DNA of 64,000 nt from Bradyrhizobium sp. DOA9 (GCF_000617845.2 NZ_DF820425.1:5338741-5402740); one strand, 5' to 3'. Shown: positions 1-8,552, counted from the stretch's first letter. Program-made: numbers and translations. The notes: generated by a model not told the origin, from the sequence alone.

Positions 1-312
1 GTCGGTGACGATGCCGAGCCGTGCGGCGAGCGACTGGAGCAGGATCGCCATCAAGTTCGAGATCAGGATGACGGAGAGCAGCGTGTAGCCGAACTTCGAC
101 CCGCCGGCGAGGTCGGTCGCCCAATTGCCGGGGTCCATGTAGCCGACCGAGACGAGGTAGCCCGGCCCGACAAAGGCCAGCAGCCGCCGCCACCAGCGGC
201 CCGCGGCGGGAATGGCGACTGTGGAATTGACCTCAGCGAGGCTCTTGGTGGTGGGCGCATCAGTGCGCCAGCCGGCGACATCGGTAGTCACGTGGGGTGA
301 TCGGGCATCCAT
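1..312 (-). CDS. mntH: Nramp-family manganese/divalent metal transporter, N-terminal 104 residues (cut by window edge)
   Basis: This is the beginning of a proton-coupled Mn2+/Fe2+ importer of the inner membrane. The start is the ATG at 312-310; the frame stays open to base 1, so only the N-terminus is visible. After a roughly 45-residue soluble lead comes the first transmembrane helix with the family hallmark GPGYLVSVGYMDPGNWATDL, whose DPGN stretch carries metal-coordinating Asp and Asn residues in Nramp proteins. A second helix rich in Leu/Ile follows. It diverges from the MFS gene on the right, and a TTGCAA dyad lies 29-45 bp upstream of the start, suggesting metal-dependent repression. 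The C-terminal helices lie outside the window. Family assignment is firm; the substrate is inferred from the family. Confidence 0.9.
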   Translation of the reverse strand, partial: MDARSPHVTTDVAGWRTDAPTTKSLAEVNSTVAIPAAGRWWRRLLAFVGPGYLVSVGYMDPGNWATDLAGGSKFGYTLLSVILISNLMAILLQSLAARLGIVTD

Positions 313-340
313 ATCGGCAGAATACCCAACTTCGTTCTTA

Positions 341-357
341 TTGCAACTCATTTGCAA
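341..357. promoter_or_regulatory. TTGCAA-N5-TTGCAA dyad upstream of mntH (candidate Mur/Fur-family operator)
   Basis: The sequence reads TTGCAACTCATTTGCAA. TTGCAA is its own reverse complement, so this is both a direct and an inverted repeat with a 5-bp spacer. It lies just upstream of the mntH start. Rhizobial mntH genes are known to be repressed by the Fur-family regulator Mur in response to Mn, and TGCAA-type half sites have been reported for such regulators. Assigning this dyad to Mur is inference. Confidence 0.4.
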
Positions 358-481
358 CTGCATCTAGCGACAAGCATTCCCGCCGCGGACCCGGGGAGAT
401 CACCTCTTGTCGGGAAGCGGGTGGGTTTGGTGGTCATCGGGGGAGAACATTGCGCACATTCGCCTCTGCAGGATATGCGCC

Positions 482-1726
482 ATGTCAACACCCGCTCGCC
501 TCCCCGGCACCTTCAGCCGCCTCGCCTGGTCCAATCTCGCGGCGCAGTCCGCCGAGCAGATCGCGCTCGCGGCAACGCCCATCGTCGCCGTTCTGACGCT
601 GGGGGTGGCCGAAGGGCAGACTGGCCTGCTGCAGACCGCGCTCACCCTGCCCTTCGTCCTGTTCGCCATTCCCGCCGGCGTGCTCGCCGACCGCATCTCG
701 CGCCGCCGGCTGATGGCGGGTGCCGAGGCGCTGCGCGCCGTGGCGCTCGCCGCCATCGTGCTCCTGCTCGCGCTGGGAGCCCTCAATCTGCCGTTGCTGG
801 CCCTGCTCGGCTTCACTGCCGTGTGCGGCACCGTCGTCTATAGCGTGGCAGCGCCGGCGCTGGTGCCCTCGCTGGTGAGCTCCGACCTGTTGCCGACGGC
901 GAATGCGCGCATCGAGCTGGCGCGCACCATTGCCTTCGCCAGCGGCCCTGCGCTCGGCGGTGTGCTGGTGGGATGGTGGGGCGCGAGCCCGGCGTTCGGC
1001 TTTGCCGCGGCGCTCTCGGCCATCGCCGTCGTGCTGCTCTCCGGCATCTACGAGCCCGCACGCGCGCCGGCGCCGCGGCGGCATCCGCTCCAGGAGATCC
1101 GCGAAGGCGCGGCCTTCGTGTTTCGCCATCCGCTGCTGCGGCCGGTGTTCGTCACCCAGTTCATCTTCAACACCGGCTGGTTCCTGCAGATCGCGGTGTT
1201 CGTGCCCTACGCCGTGCGCCATCTCGGCCTGAGCGCCGCCGGGGTCGGCGCGGTGCTGACGATGTACGGCGTCGGCATGGTGATCGGCGCGCTCCTCGCC
1301 ACGCGGGTGATGAAGCGCATCGCCTTCGGCACCGTGGTGGGGCTCGGCCCGGTCACCGGCTTCGTCGCCGCCCTGGTGATGGCATCGACAGTGCTGGTCC
1401 CCTCGCCCTGGCTCGCGAGTCTCAGCTTCTTCCTGCTCGGCGTCGGCCCTATCCTGTGGGTGATCTCGACCACGACGCTGCGCCAGTCCGTGACGCCGCC
1501 GCGCCTGCTCGGCCGGGTCTCCGCCATCAACATCATGAGCTACGGCGCCCGCCCGCTGGGCTCGGCGCTGGGGGCGATCGTCGGCGGCCTCTGGAGCGCG
1601 GAAGCATGCCTCTATCTCGCCGCCGCCGTGTTCGGCGTGCAGGCGCTGGTGATCCTGCAGTCGCCGGCAGTGGGACTGGACCGGCAGCCGGACATGGTGG
1701 GAGATGAGGCGGCGGCGCGGTGCTAG
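482..1726 (+). CDS. MFS transporter, EntS/MFS_3-like efflux permease
   Basis: A 414-residue integral membrane protein with about 12 hydrophobic segments, the usual size for the major facilitator superfamily. The start chosen is the ATG at 482 (MSTPARLPG), because the upstream in-frame extension is not hydrophobic and has no ribosome site. Between helices 2 and 3 lies the MFS loop motif, here GVLADRISRRRL. The layout resembles the enterobactin-exporter-like MFS_3 group (substrate efflux by proton antiport), but the substrate cannot be read from the sequence. The gene diverges from mntH and converges on the cyclase gene, so it appears monocistronic. No truncation is seen. Confidence 0.85.
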   Translation: MSTPARLPGTFSRLAWSNLAAQSAEQIALAATPIVAVLTLGVAEGQTGLLQTALTLPFVLFAIPAGVLADRISRRRLMAGAEALRAVALAAIVLLLALGALNLPLLALLGFTAVCGTVVYSVAAPALVPSLVSSDLLPTANARIELARTIAFASGPALGGVLVGWWGASPAFGFAAALSAIAVVLLSGIYEPARAPAPRRHPLQEIREGAAFVFRHPLLRPVFVTQFIFNTGWFLQIAVFVPYAVRHLGLSAAGVGAVLTMYGVGMVIGALLATRVMKRIAFGTVVGLGPVTGFVAALVMASTVLVPSPWLASLSFFLLGVGPILWVISTTTLRQSVTPPRLLGRVSAINIMSYGARPLGSALGAIVGGLWSAEACLYLAAAVFGVQALVILQSPAVGLDRQPDMVGDEAAARC

Positions 1727-1742
1727 CCGCATCGTCGCCGGC

Positions 1743-3002
1743 CTAACCCGCCAGATAGCGCTCGTAGCTCCCCATCACCGGCTCGCTCGCGTCGACCTCC
1801 GGATCGAGCGTATAGAGATCCTGCGCGCGGCCGATGCCGCGCAGCGCGTAGCGGCCGGTGGAGACGAGGTAGCGGCGGCCGGCGGCATCTAAGCCTTTGT
1901 AGAACTCGGACGAGGCGAGGAGCTCGCGATCCACCGAGCGGCTCATCGAGGCGATGCGGCTGACCTCATTGACGGTCGGGCCGACCACGGTGAAATCAAG
2001 CCGGTCCTCGCTGCCGATATTGCCGTAGAAGACCTCGCCGACATGCAGGCCGATATAGGCCGACGTGGTCGGACGACCCTCCGCCGCCCGCCGCTCGTTC
2101 AGCGCGGCGACGTTCTTGCGGAACAGATGCTCGGCGCGGAGCGCTGCACGCCGCGCATCCGCCATGTCCTCGCCCCAGAACATCGCGAGCACGCCGTCGC
2201 CGATCAGCTTCAGCACGTCGCCGCCGGCCTCGTGGATCGGATCGATCACGGCCTGCGCGTAGTCATTGAGGAACGGAATGATCTCGTCGGGACCGATGCT
2301 CTCGCTGATCCCGGTCGAGCCGCGCAGGTCCGAATACCACAGCACGGCGTTGATGCGCTCGGTGACGCCGCGCGAGATGCGCCCGCGCAGCACCTGCTCG
2401 GAGGCGTCGCGGCCGAGATAGACCCGGCCGAGGGTGCGCGCGATGTCGACCTGCTGTGCCGACTTGATCGCAAGCCCCAGCACCGGCACCAGATCGCGCA
2501 GCGCTTCCAGCTCCGGTCCGGAGAAACCGCTCTCGCGGCGGGTGGTCCAGCAGGAATACAGGCAGTCCATCAGGCCGAGCGCGCCGTTCTCGCCGAAGCG
2601 GTGGACGAAGGCGAGATAGTGCTTGTGGCCCTTCTCGGCGAGCTCGCCGAGCTGCGAGAAATCCATCGACGGCGCGTCGGCGAGATCGATCACCATCTCG
2701 TCGTGGCCATTCTCGAGCATGTGGAAAAACACCGAGCGGCGCCAGCTCTTGGCGGCGTCGCCGTCTGCGGTCGAGCCGTATTCGAAGGCAGCGCTCTCGT
2801 TGCTGGGACGATCGCTCCAACGGAAGCCGCGGCCCTCATAGATCGGATGCAGCGTGTCGATGACGACGAGGCCACGCGACAGGTCCAGCCCCTCGGCGCA
2901 GCAGCGCTCGCAGAAGCCACCGAGCAGTTCATTTTCAGGCAGGCCGGTAAGCCCCTGGCTGGTGATCCAGTTCATCAGGGAGAGGCGCGAGGTGACTTGC
3001 AT
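1743..3002 (-). CDS. Class III adenylate cyclase with unknown N-terminal sensor-like region
   Basis: A 419-residue soluble protein expected to make cAMP from ATP. Residues 1-200 show no domain I can name, but include a Cys-containing stretch (CERCC, 31-35). The cyclase catalytic domain covers about 215-400. It has the two metal-binding aspartates (D225 in YSDLRGST and D269 in IGDG), the adenine-specifying pair K265 and D336, and the transition-state residues N345 and R349 in VGPTVNEVSR. All catalytic residues are present, so it should be active and ATP-specific. Many paralogues of this soluble type occur in Bradyrhizobium. It lies between two plus-strand MFS genes and appears to be a single-gene unit; the signal sensed is unknown. 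Confidence 0.88.
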   Translation of the reverse strand: MQVTSRLSLMNWITSQGLTGLPENELLGGFCERCCAEGLDLSRGLVVIDTLHPIYEGRGFRWSDRPSNESAAFEYGSTADGDAAKSWRRSVFFHMLENGHDEMVIDLADAPSMDFSQLGELAEKGHKHYLAFVHRFGENGALGLMDCLYSCWTTRRESGFSGPELEALRDLVPVLGLAIKSAQQVDIARTLGRVYLGRDASEQVLRGRISRGVTERINAVLWYSDLRGSTGISESIGPDEIIPFLNDYAQAVIDPIHEAGGDVLKLIGDGVLAMFWGEDMADARRAALRAEHLFRKNVAALNERRAAEGRPTTSAYIGLHVGEVFYGNIGSEDRLDFTVVGPTVNEVSRIASMSRSVDRELLASSEFYKGLDAAGRRYLVSTGRYALRGIGRAQDLYTLDPEVDASEPVMGSYERYLAG

Positions 3003-3180
3003 GCGCCATTATGGCGTGCATTCGTGATGAACGAAAGGCGAAAGCCAGGCGTAAGCCGAGCGCAAGGTTCCCCGTCCCGCGCAGGTCGAATATGCCGCAG
3101 CCGCGGTTGACGCACTCGCCGCGCGGGCGGCAAATGCTTGTGATGATGACGTTGCCGGCCAGAATTCGAAGCGTGCGCAG

Positions 3181-4338
3181 ATGAGCCGGCGCCAGCTTCC
3201 GATCATCCTGGCGCTCGGCACCACGCAGACCCTGGCCTGGGCCTCCAGCTATTATCTGCCGGCGCTGCTCGCCGACCCCATGGGGCGCGAGCTCGGCGTC
3301 TCCTCCAACTGGATCTTCGGCGCGTTCTCGGCCGCGCTGGTGATCTCCGCGATGCTCGGCCCGCGCATCGGACGGCAGATCGATCTCGTCGGCGGCCGTC
3401 AGGTGCTGTCGGCCTCCAACCTGACCATCGCCGCCGGCCTCGTGCTGCTCGGCGTCTCGCAATCCGTGACGGTGATGGCGATCGCCTGGCTGGTGCTCGG
3501 CATCGGCATGGCGATGGGGCTCTACGATGCCGCCTTCGCCGCTTTGGGGCGCATCTACGGCACCGAGGCGCGCAGGCCGATCACCGGCATCACGCTGATG
3601 GCGGGATTCGCCTCCACCGTCGGCTGGCCGCTCACCGCCTGGGGCCTGTCGCATATCGGCTGGCGCGAGACCTGTTTTGCCTGGGCCGCCGCCAACATCC
3701 TGATCGGCCTGCCGCTCAATCTCTTCATGCTGCCGGCGATCAAGGGCGCCAAGCAGGCGGCGGCCGCGGCCGAGAAGCCGCATGTGCCGCTCGACCGCAC
3801 CATGATCCTGCTTGCCTTCATCTTTGCGGCGGTCTGGACCGTCACCGGCGCCATGGCCGCGCATTTCCCGCGCATCCTGGAGACGACGGGGGCGACGCCG
3901 GCCGAGGCGATCGCGGCCGGCGCATTGATCGGCCCGGCGCAAGTCGGTGCCCGCATGCTGGAGGCCGGCTTCCTCAGCCGCTTCCATCCGCTGTGGTCGA
4001 CGCGGCTCGCCTGCCTCACGCACCCGATCGGCGCGGTGATCGTCGCGATCTTCGGCGGCGCGGCGGCGAGCGCGTTCGCGCTGTTCCACGGCTCCGGCAA
4101 CGGCATCCTGACGATTGCGCGCGGCACGCTGCCGCTGTCGATCTTCGGCCCGAAGGATTTCGGCTACCGCCTCGGCATCATCGGCGCACCGGCACGGATG
4201 GCGCAGGCGGTGGCGCCGCTCGCCTTCGGCCTGCTCATCGACCTCATGGGCGCCAAGGTGCTGATCGTCTCATCCGCGCTCAGCCTCTCGGCGCTGGCAG
4301 CACTGTTCCTGATCCGCGCCGGGCGGCGGCCGGATTGA
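3181..4338 (+). CDS. MFS transporter of unknown substrate
   Basis: A 385-residue, roughly 12-helix membrane protein. The N-terminus (MSRRQLPIILALGTTQTLAW) enters helix 1 directly, and the motif region after helix 2 reads GPRIGRQIDLVGGR, a MFS loop 2-3 signature. The central loop is Lys/Ala-rich (around residue 190), as usual between the two six-helix halves. It diverges from the adenylate cyclase gene across a 178-bp gap, and a 63-residue membrane protein follows 31 bp downstream, possibly in the same transcript. The substrate is not predictable from sequence; drug or metabolite efflux are the common roles in this family. Confidence 0.82.
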   Translation: MSRRQLPIILALGTTQTLAWASSYYLPALLADPMGRELGVSSNWIFGAFSAALVISAMLGPRIGRQIDLVGGRQVLSASNLTIAAGLVLLGVSQSVTVMAIAWLVLGIGMAMGLYDAAFAALGRIYGTEARRPITGITLMAGFASTVGWPLTAWGLSHIGWRETCFAWAAANILIGLPLNLFMLPAIKGAKQAAAAAEKPHVPLDRTMILLAFIFAAVWTVTGAMAAHFPRILETTGATPAEAIAAGALIGPAQVGARMLEAGFLSRFHPLWSTRLACLTHPIGAVIVAIFGGAAASAFALFHGSGNGILTIARGTLPLSIFGPKDFGYRLGIIGAPARMAQAVAPLAFGLLIDLMGAKVLIVSSALSLSALAALFLIRAGRRPD

Positions 4339-4369
4339 CCGCAACAACGCTTTCGCGCACAAGCGGACC

Positions 4370-4561
4370 ATGAGCGACGACAACAGCCCGCCCCGCACGT
4401 TCAAAGGCCTCCTGCGCTGGGCGACCACGCCGCCGCAGGCCTGGGGCGTTTATCTGCTCGCGATTCTCCTGGTCTGGCTGCTCTCGTTCTACGCCGGCAC
4501 GCTGAAGCCGAAGAAGACGCCGGAGGCGAGCCCGCCGACGGCGACCGCGCCTAAAGGCTGA
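4370..4561 (+). CDS. Small single-pass membrane protein
   Basis: A 63-residue protein I do not recognise. Residues 1-25 are polar (MSDDNSPPRTFKGLLRW), residues 26-43 form one transmembrane segment (WGVYLLAILLVWLLSFYAG), and the tail is Lys/Pro/Thr-rich. It lies 31 bp after an MFS gene on the same strand, so co-transcription is likely. The clear helix and a compact, codon-biased frame support a real gene; there is no functional clue beyond the neighbour. Confidence 0.6.
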   Translation: MSDDNSPPRTFKGLLRWATTPPQAWGVYLLAILLVWLLSFYAGTLKPKKTPEASPPTATAPKG

Positions 4562-4659
4562 CCCGCACGCATTCGGAAAGCTCTCGTGCCGGCAGCGCGG
4601 CAGTTCGCGCGGCCCCATGTCAATGCCAGGGCGATCGGACCGAAACAGCCTTCCTCGTG

Positions 4660-4800
4660 GCACATCCTTCGAGACGCCCGCCATGGGCGGGCCCTCAGGA
4701 TGAGGGCGGCGCGCGCGGCTACAGTTTCAAAGCACATTGACACAGTTCAGCCTCACCCTGAGGAGACCGCGAAGCGGTCGTCTCGAAGGGCGAGGCGCTT
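4660..4800. repeat. Pair of inverted REP-like palindromic repeats
   Basis: Two copies of one element face each other in the 278-bp gap before dmeF. The first (4664-4703) runs from ATCCTTCGAGACG to CCCTCAGGATGAGG around a GCCCGCC/GGCGGGC stem. The second (about 4750-4792) runs from CCTCACCCTGAGGAG to CGTCTCGAAGGG around ACCGC/GCGGT. This type is abundant between genes in Bradyrhizobium-like genomes. It may fold in RNA and act as a convergent terminator between 4561 and 4840. No gene is seen here. Confidence 0.6.
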
Positions 4801-4839
4801 GCTCCGGCGTCGCCGCGAAGCATATGCGATAGCCCCACC

Positions 4840-5796
4840 TCAGTGCGGACAGGTTTCGACCTCGACCGTGACGTGGCTGAGACCCTTCAGCCCCGCGAGC
4901 CGCCGCTTGTAGACGGCCGGCTGCTTCGGCTTGTCCGACACCACCGAGAGCAGCACGGCACAATGGCCAGGCCCGACCTGCCAGAGATGCAGGTCGGTCA
5001 CGCGATCCTCGCCGACCTCCATGCGGGCGCGGATCACCCGCTCCAGCTTCTCGTCGGCGCGCACGTCGAGCAGCACCGCACCCGACGACTTGATCAGGCC
5101 GAATGCCCAGCTTCCGATCACCGCGCTGGCGATCAGGCCCACCGCCGGGTCGGCCCAGACCCAGCCCGAATACATCGCGACGGCAAGCGCTGCGATCGCC
5201 AGCACGGACGTTGCGGCATCGGTCATGACATGGACATAGGCCGCCCGAAGATTGTTGTCGTGGTGATGGTGGTGATGATCGTGTTCATGGCCATGCTCGG
5301 CGTGGTCATCATGCACATGATCGTGATGATGATGATCGTGGCTGTCGCGCAGCAGCCACACGCTGGCGAGGTTGACGCACAGCCCGAGCGCGGCCACCGC
5401 GATCGCCTCGCCGTAGACGATCGGCACCGGATTGATCAACCGCAGCACGCTCTCATAGGCGATCTCGACCGCGATCAGGCCGAGGATGACCGCGCTGGCG
5501 AAGGCGGCAAGATCGCCGAACTTGCCGGTGCCGAAGGTGAAATGTGCATTGCCGAGATGCCGCCGCGCAAAGCGATAGGCGAAGGCGGCAATGCCGAGCG
5601 CCGCCGCATGGGTGCCCATGTGCCAGCCGTCGGCGAGCAGCGCCATCGAACCGAACAGCGAGCCGGCCACGATCTCGCCGACCATCATGACCAGCGTCAG
5701 TACCACCACGAACCAGGTGCGCCGCTCGTTCTCGTCGTGCTTCTCGCCCAGGAAGGCGTGGTCGTGGGTCCATTGTTCGATGGAATGGGAATGCAT
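4840..5796 (-). CDS. dmeF: Cation diffusion facilitator, DmeF-type Co/Ni efflux transporter
   Basis: A 318-residue inner-membrane antiporter that exports divalent cations. The N-terminus HSHSIEQWTHDHAFLGEKH is characteristic of the DmeF branch (Co2+, also Ni2+). Six helices follow, with the CDF metal-site residues D56/H59 in LLADGWHM and H189/D193 in YVHVMTDAATS. Between helices 4 and 5 lies a very His-rich loop (about 153-179, mostly H, D and E), a metal-buffering feature of the family. A cytoplasmic C-terminal domain ends in VEVETCPH. It diverges from the rhodanese-ChrB/chrA operon. No dmeR repressor lies beside it, unlike the dmeRF operons described in other rhizobia. Family is firm; Co/Ni preference is inferred. 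Confidence 0.9.
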   Translation of the reverse strand: MHSHSIEQWTHDHAFLGEKHDENERRTWFVVVLTLVMMVGEIVAGSLFGSMALLADGWHMGTHAAALGIAAFAYRFARRHLGNAHFTFGTGKFGDLAAFASAVILGLIAVEIAYESVLRLINPVPIVYGEAIAVAALGLCVNLASVWLLRDSHDHHHHDHVHDDHAEHGHEHDHHHHHHDNNLRAAYVHVMTDAATSVLAIAALAVAMYSGWVWADPAVGLIASAVIGSWAFGLIKSSGAVLLDVRADEKLERVIRARMEVGEDRVTDLHLWQVGPGHCAVLLSVVSDKPKQPAVYKRRLAGLKGLSHVTVEVETCPH

Positions 5797-5879
5797 CGAA
5801 TTCTCCCGAAGATTCAGGTCCGTCGGCCGCCAATATAGACGGCAGGCACCAATTTTCTAAGGTCCAATCGTCCCGCGGA

Positions 5880-5908
5880 TTGACAGTGCTTCTTAGTTTC
5901 GCTGTAAT
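5880..5908 (+). promoter_or_regulatory. Sigma-70-type promoter of the rhodanese-chrA operon
   Basis: A consensus -35 box TTGACA (5880-5885) is followed after exactly 17 bp by TGTAAT (5903-5908), one mismatch from the -10 consensus. The predicted start of transcription is near 5915, giving a leader of about 80 bases before the ATG at 5993. This is unusually close to the vegetative consensus for such a GC-rich genome and suggests strong or repressor-controlled expression. Confidence 0.65.
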
Positions 5909-5992
5909 CTCTGCCATGGGGATTTGAGCGATCTCCCCACGAGGCGACAGGCCCAAGCATCGCGTCCCGTTTGGTTCTTGCGAGGACGCATC

Positions 5993-6811
5993 ATGTCACC
6001 ATTCACGACCATCTCATCCGACAAAATGGCACGGCTGATCGGCACGGCGAACGCGCCCGTTCTGATCGACGTGCGCACCGAGCAGGATTTTGCCGCCGAC
6101 CGGCGGCTGATTCCCGGCTCGATCAAGCTCAGCCACGACAGCGTGACGGACTGGGGCAGCGCCTTCGCGGGCCGCCGCGCCGTCGTCTCCTGCCTGCGCG
6201 GCGAGAAGCTCGCGCAAGGCACCGCGGCCTGGTTGCGCCAGCTCGGCGCGCAGGCCGAGACGCTGGAGGGCGGCTTCGAGGGCTGGAAGGCAGCCAAGCT
6301 GCCGCTGGTCGACGCCCGCAAGCTGCCGCCGCGCGACGCCAAGGGGCGCACCGTGTGGGTGACGCGGGCGCGGCCCAAGGTCGACCGCATCGCCTGCCCG
6401 TGGCTGATCCGCCGCTTCGTCGATCCGGGCGCAGTGTTCCTTTATGTCGCGCCGTCCGAGGTGGTTGCCGTCGGCGAGCGCTTCAATGCGGCGCCCTTCG
6501 ACATCGAGAACGTGTTCTGGAGCCACCGCGGCGAAAACTGCACCTTCGACGTGATGATCGAGGAGTTCGGCATCGCGACGCCGCCCCTGCTCCGGCTCGC
6601 GACGCTGGTGCGCGGCGCCGACACCGCGCGGCCTGACCTCGCGCCGGAGGCGCCCGGCCTGCTCGCGGCATCGCTCGGTCTGTCTCGCATGTATGACGAC
6701 GACCTCGAGCAGCTCGAGGCCGGCATGCTGCTCTATGATGCCTTCTACCGCTGGTGCCGCGACGCCACCACCGAGACCCACAACTGGCCGACCAACAAGG
6801 TGAAGGCGTAA
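5993..6811 (+). CDS. Rhodanese domain fused to ChrB-type chromate resistance domain
   Basis: A 272-residue cytoplasmic protein in two parts. Residues 5-105 are a rhodanese/sulfurtransferase domain with LIDVRTEQDF near the start and the active-site loop SCLRGEK, catalytic cysteine C67. Residues 116-272 match the ChrB C-terminal domain (VWVTRARPKVDRIACPWLIRRF, then a His/Asp/Glu-rich region), associated with chromate sensing or resistance. The start at 5993 is preferred over an upstream in-frame start because GAGGACG lies just before it and the fold begins there. The stop TAA overlaps the chrA start ATG by one base (TAATG), implying translational coupling. Whether it regulates, reduces or handles sulfur/chromium oxyanions is unresolved; the canonical N-terminal regulatory part of ChrB is replaced by rhodanese. 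Confidence 0.85.
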   Translation: MSPFTTISSDKMARLIGTANAPVLIDVRTEQDFAADRRLIPGSIKLSHDSVTDWGSAFAGRRAVVSCLRGEKLAQGTAAWLRQLGAQAETLEGGFEGWKAAKLPLVDARKLPPRDAKGRTVWVTRARPKVDRIACPWLIRRFVDPGAVFLYVAPSEVVAVGERFNAAPFDIENVFWSHRGENCTFDVMIEEFGIATPPLLRLATLVRGADTARPDLAPEAPGLLAASLGLSRMYDDDLEQLEAGMLLYDAFYRWCRDATTETHNWPTNKVKA

Positions 6812-8193
6812 TGGACGTTCGCAGCCCTCGAACGGGAGCTGATGCCGGTCACGGCATCAGCTTCAACGAAGCTTTCCACGTCTGGCTCCGTGTCGCCTGC
6901 CTGAGCTTCGGCGGCCCCGCGGGCCAGATCGCGGTGATGCACCGTATCCTGGTCGAGGAGAAGAAGTGGATCTCCGAAGTCCGTTTCCTGCACGCGCTGA
7001 ACTATTGCATGCTGCTGCCGGGCCCGGAGGCGCAGCAGCTGGCGACCTATGTCGGCTGGCTGATGCATCGCACCGCTGGCGGACTGATGGCGGGCGGGCT
7101 GTTCATCCTGCCCGGCATCATCGCCATCATGGGCCTGAGCTACATCTATGCCGCCTTCGGCAATGTCAGCTTCGTCGAGGCGCTGTTCTTCGGTCTCAAG
7201 GCCGCCGTGCTCGCCATCGTCGTCGAGGCCGTGGTGCGCGTCGGCAAACGCGCGCTGAAGAACCGCATCATGATCGCGCTCGCGGTGGCGGCCTTCGTCG
7301 CGATCTTCTTCTTCGCGGTCCCCTTCCCGATCATCATCATCGCCGCCGGCCTCATCGGCTATGCCGGCGCGCGAAGCGGCCGTCCGGAGTTCGCCCCGGC
7401 TGGTCACGGCCATGGCGGCGGCGCCGCGATCGACAGCATGCTGGGCGAGGCCGTGCCCGATCACGTCCGGCCCAATACGGCGCGCGCGATCCGCGTCGGT
7501 GCATTGTGGCTGGCGCTTTGGCTGGTGCCGGTGATCGCGCTGCTGATGGCCTTCGGCCAGGCGAATGTCTTCAGCCAGATCGCATTGTTCTTCTCGAAGA
7601 TGGCGCTGGTCACCTTCGGCGGCGCCTATGCGGTGCTGGCCTATGTCGCGCAGCAGGCGGTCGAGCATTATCATTGGCTCAGGCCGCACGAGATGCTGGA
7701 CGGCCTCGGCATGGCCGAGACCACACCGGGCCCGCTGATCATGGTGCTGCAGTTCGTCGGCTTCATGGCGGCTTATCGCGACCCGAGCGGGCTGTCGCCG
7801 ATGCTGGCGGCGACGCTCGGCGGACTGCTCGCGACATGGGTGACCTTCACGCCCTGCTTCCTCTGGATCTTCGTTGGCGCCCCCTATATCGAGCGCCTGC
7901 GCGGCAATACGGGCCTCGCCGGCGCGCTCAGCGCCATCACCGCCGCCGTCGTCGGCGTGATCCTCAACCTCTCGATCTGGTTCGCACTCCACATCCTGTT
8001 CCGCGAGACCGTGCCGGTGCATGCGTTTCCGCTGAACTTCGACATGCCGGTGCTGAGAAGCGTCGACGTGCCTGCGCTGGTGCTGGCGATCGCGGCGGCA
8101 ACGGCGATCTTCCGGTTCAAGCTGGGGATGCTGACGGTGCTGGCGGGCAGCTGCGCGGCGGGCGTGGTACTGAGGCTGGCGGGGGTGATCTGA
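6811..8193 (+). CDS. chrA: Chromate transporter ChrA (long-chain CHR family)
   Basis: A 460-residue inner-membrane protein that exports chromate (and may move sulfate-like oxyanions) using the proton gradient. It has two homologous halves: the first begins with a conserved LSFGGPAGQIAVMHR motif and PGPEAQQLATYVGW, and the second has VTFGGAYAVLAYVAQQ and ETTPGPLIMVLQFVGF. This duplicated layout is typical of the long-chain CHR family. The central linker is His/Gly-rich (around 7400-7430). The ATG at 6811 overlaps the stop of the rhodanese-ChrB gene, so the two are one operon under the promoter at 5880. Family assignment is very secure. Confidence 0.93.
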   Translation: MDVRSPRTGADAGHGISFNEAFHVWLRVACLSFGGPAGQIAVMHRILVEEKKWISEVRFLHALNYCMLLPGPEAQQLATYVGWLMHRTAGGLMAGGLFILPGIIAIMGLSYIYAAFGNVSFVEALFFGLKAAVLAIVVEAVVRVGKRALKNRIMIALAVAAFVAIFFFAVPFPIIIIAAGLIGYAGARSGRPEFAPAGHGHGGGAAIDSMLGEAVPDHVRPNTARAIRVGALWLALWLVPVIALLMAFGQANVFSQIALFFSKMALVTFGGAYAVLAYVAQQAVEHYHWLRPHEMLDGLGMAETTPGPLIMVLQFVGFMAAYRDPSGLSPMLAATLGGLLATWVTFTPCFLWIFVGAPYIERLRGNTGLAGALSAITAAVVGVILNLSIWFALHILFRETVPVHAFPLNFDMPVLRSVDVPALVLAIAAATAIFRFKLGMLTVLAGSCAAGVVLRLAGVI

Positions 8194-8285
8194 TGCCGGG
8201 GATGTGACCAATCGTGAGGCCAATATGCGTTGGAGCGCTCCGGCCGAACGCCAATTAAGCAGGCGGGGCGTTTGGAGAAACAGCA

Positions 8286-8552
8286 ATGCGTTTCATTTTG
8301 GCCTTGAGTTTTCTCATTACCTTGGGCGGCGTCGCCGACGCGGCACAGGTGCATCATGCACACCGGCGGGATGCGGCTGTTCATCCCAATCAGGGCATGA
8401 TCCCGCCGGGTCCGGCTACCGGCTTTGCCTACGCGCCGGCGCCGCACGGGACTGCGGTCTACCCCGGCGCCACGGAGCCTTATTTCGGTGCTTCTCAAGG
8501 TTACGCGCCCGGCGAAAAGGAGCGGTTCCTCCGCAGCTTGTTCAGCCCGTAG
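8286..8552 (+). CDS. Small secreted protein, function unknown
   Basis: An 88-residue protein with an N-terminal signal peptide (MRFILALSFLITLGGVADA, cleavage likely after ADA at 19). The mature part is rich in Pro, Gly, His and Tyr (for example HPNQGMIPPGPATGFAYAP) and has no Cys. A TTTGGAGAAAC ribosome-binding site precedes the ATG, and a strong intrinsic terminator follows 44 bp after the stop, so this is a genuine independent transcription unit. Exported location is supported by sequence; the role is not. No recognised domain. Confidence 0.65.
   Translation: MRFILALSFLITLGGVADAAQVHHAHRRDAAVHPNQGMIPPGPATGFAYAPAPHGTAVYPGATEPYFGASQGYAPGEKERFLRSLFSP

Noticed and set aside
485..1732. Long minus-strand frame opposite the first MFS gene
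   Set aside because: High-GC shadow frame, rich in Arg/His/Gln with no hydrophobic or domain structure; the plus-strand protein is a clear transporter.
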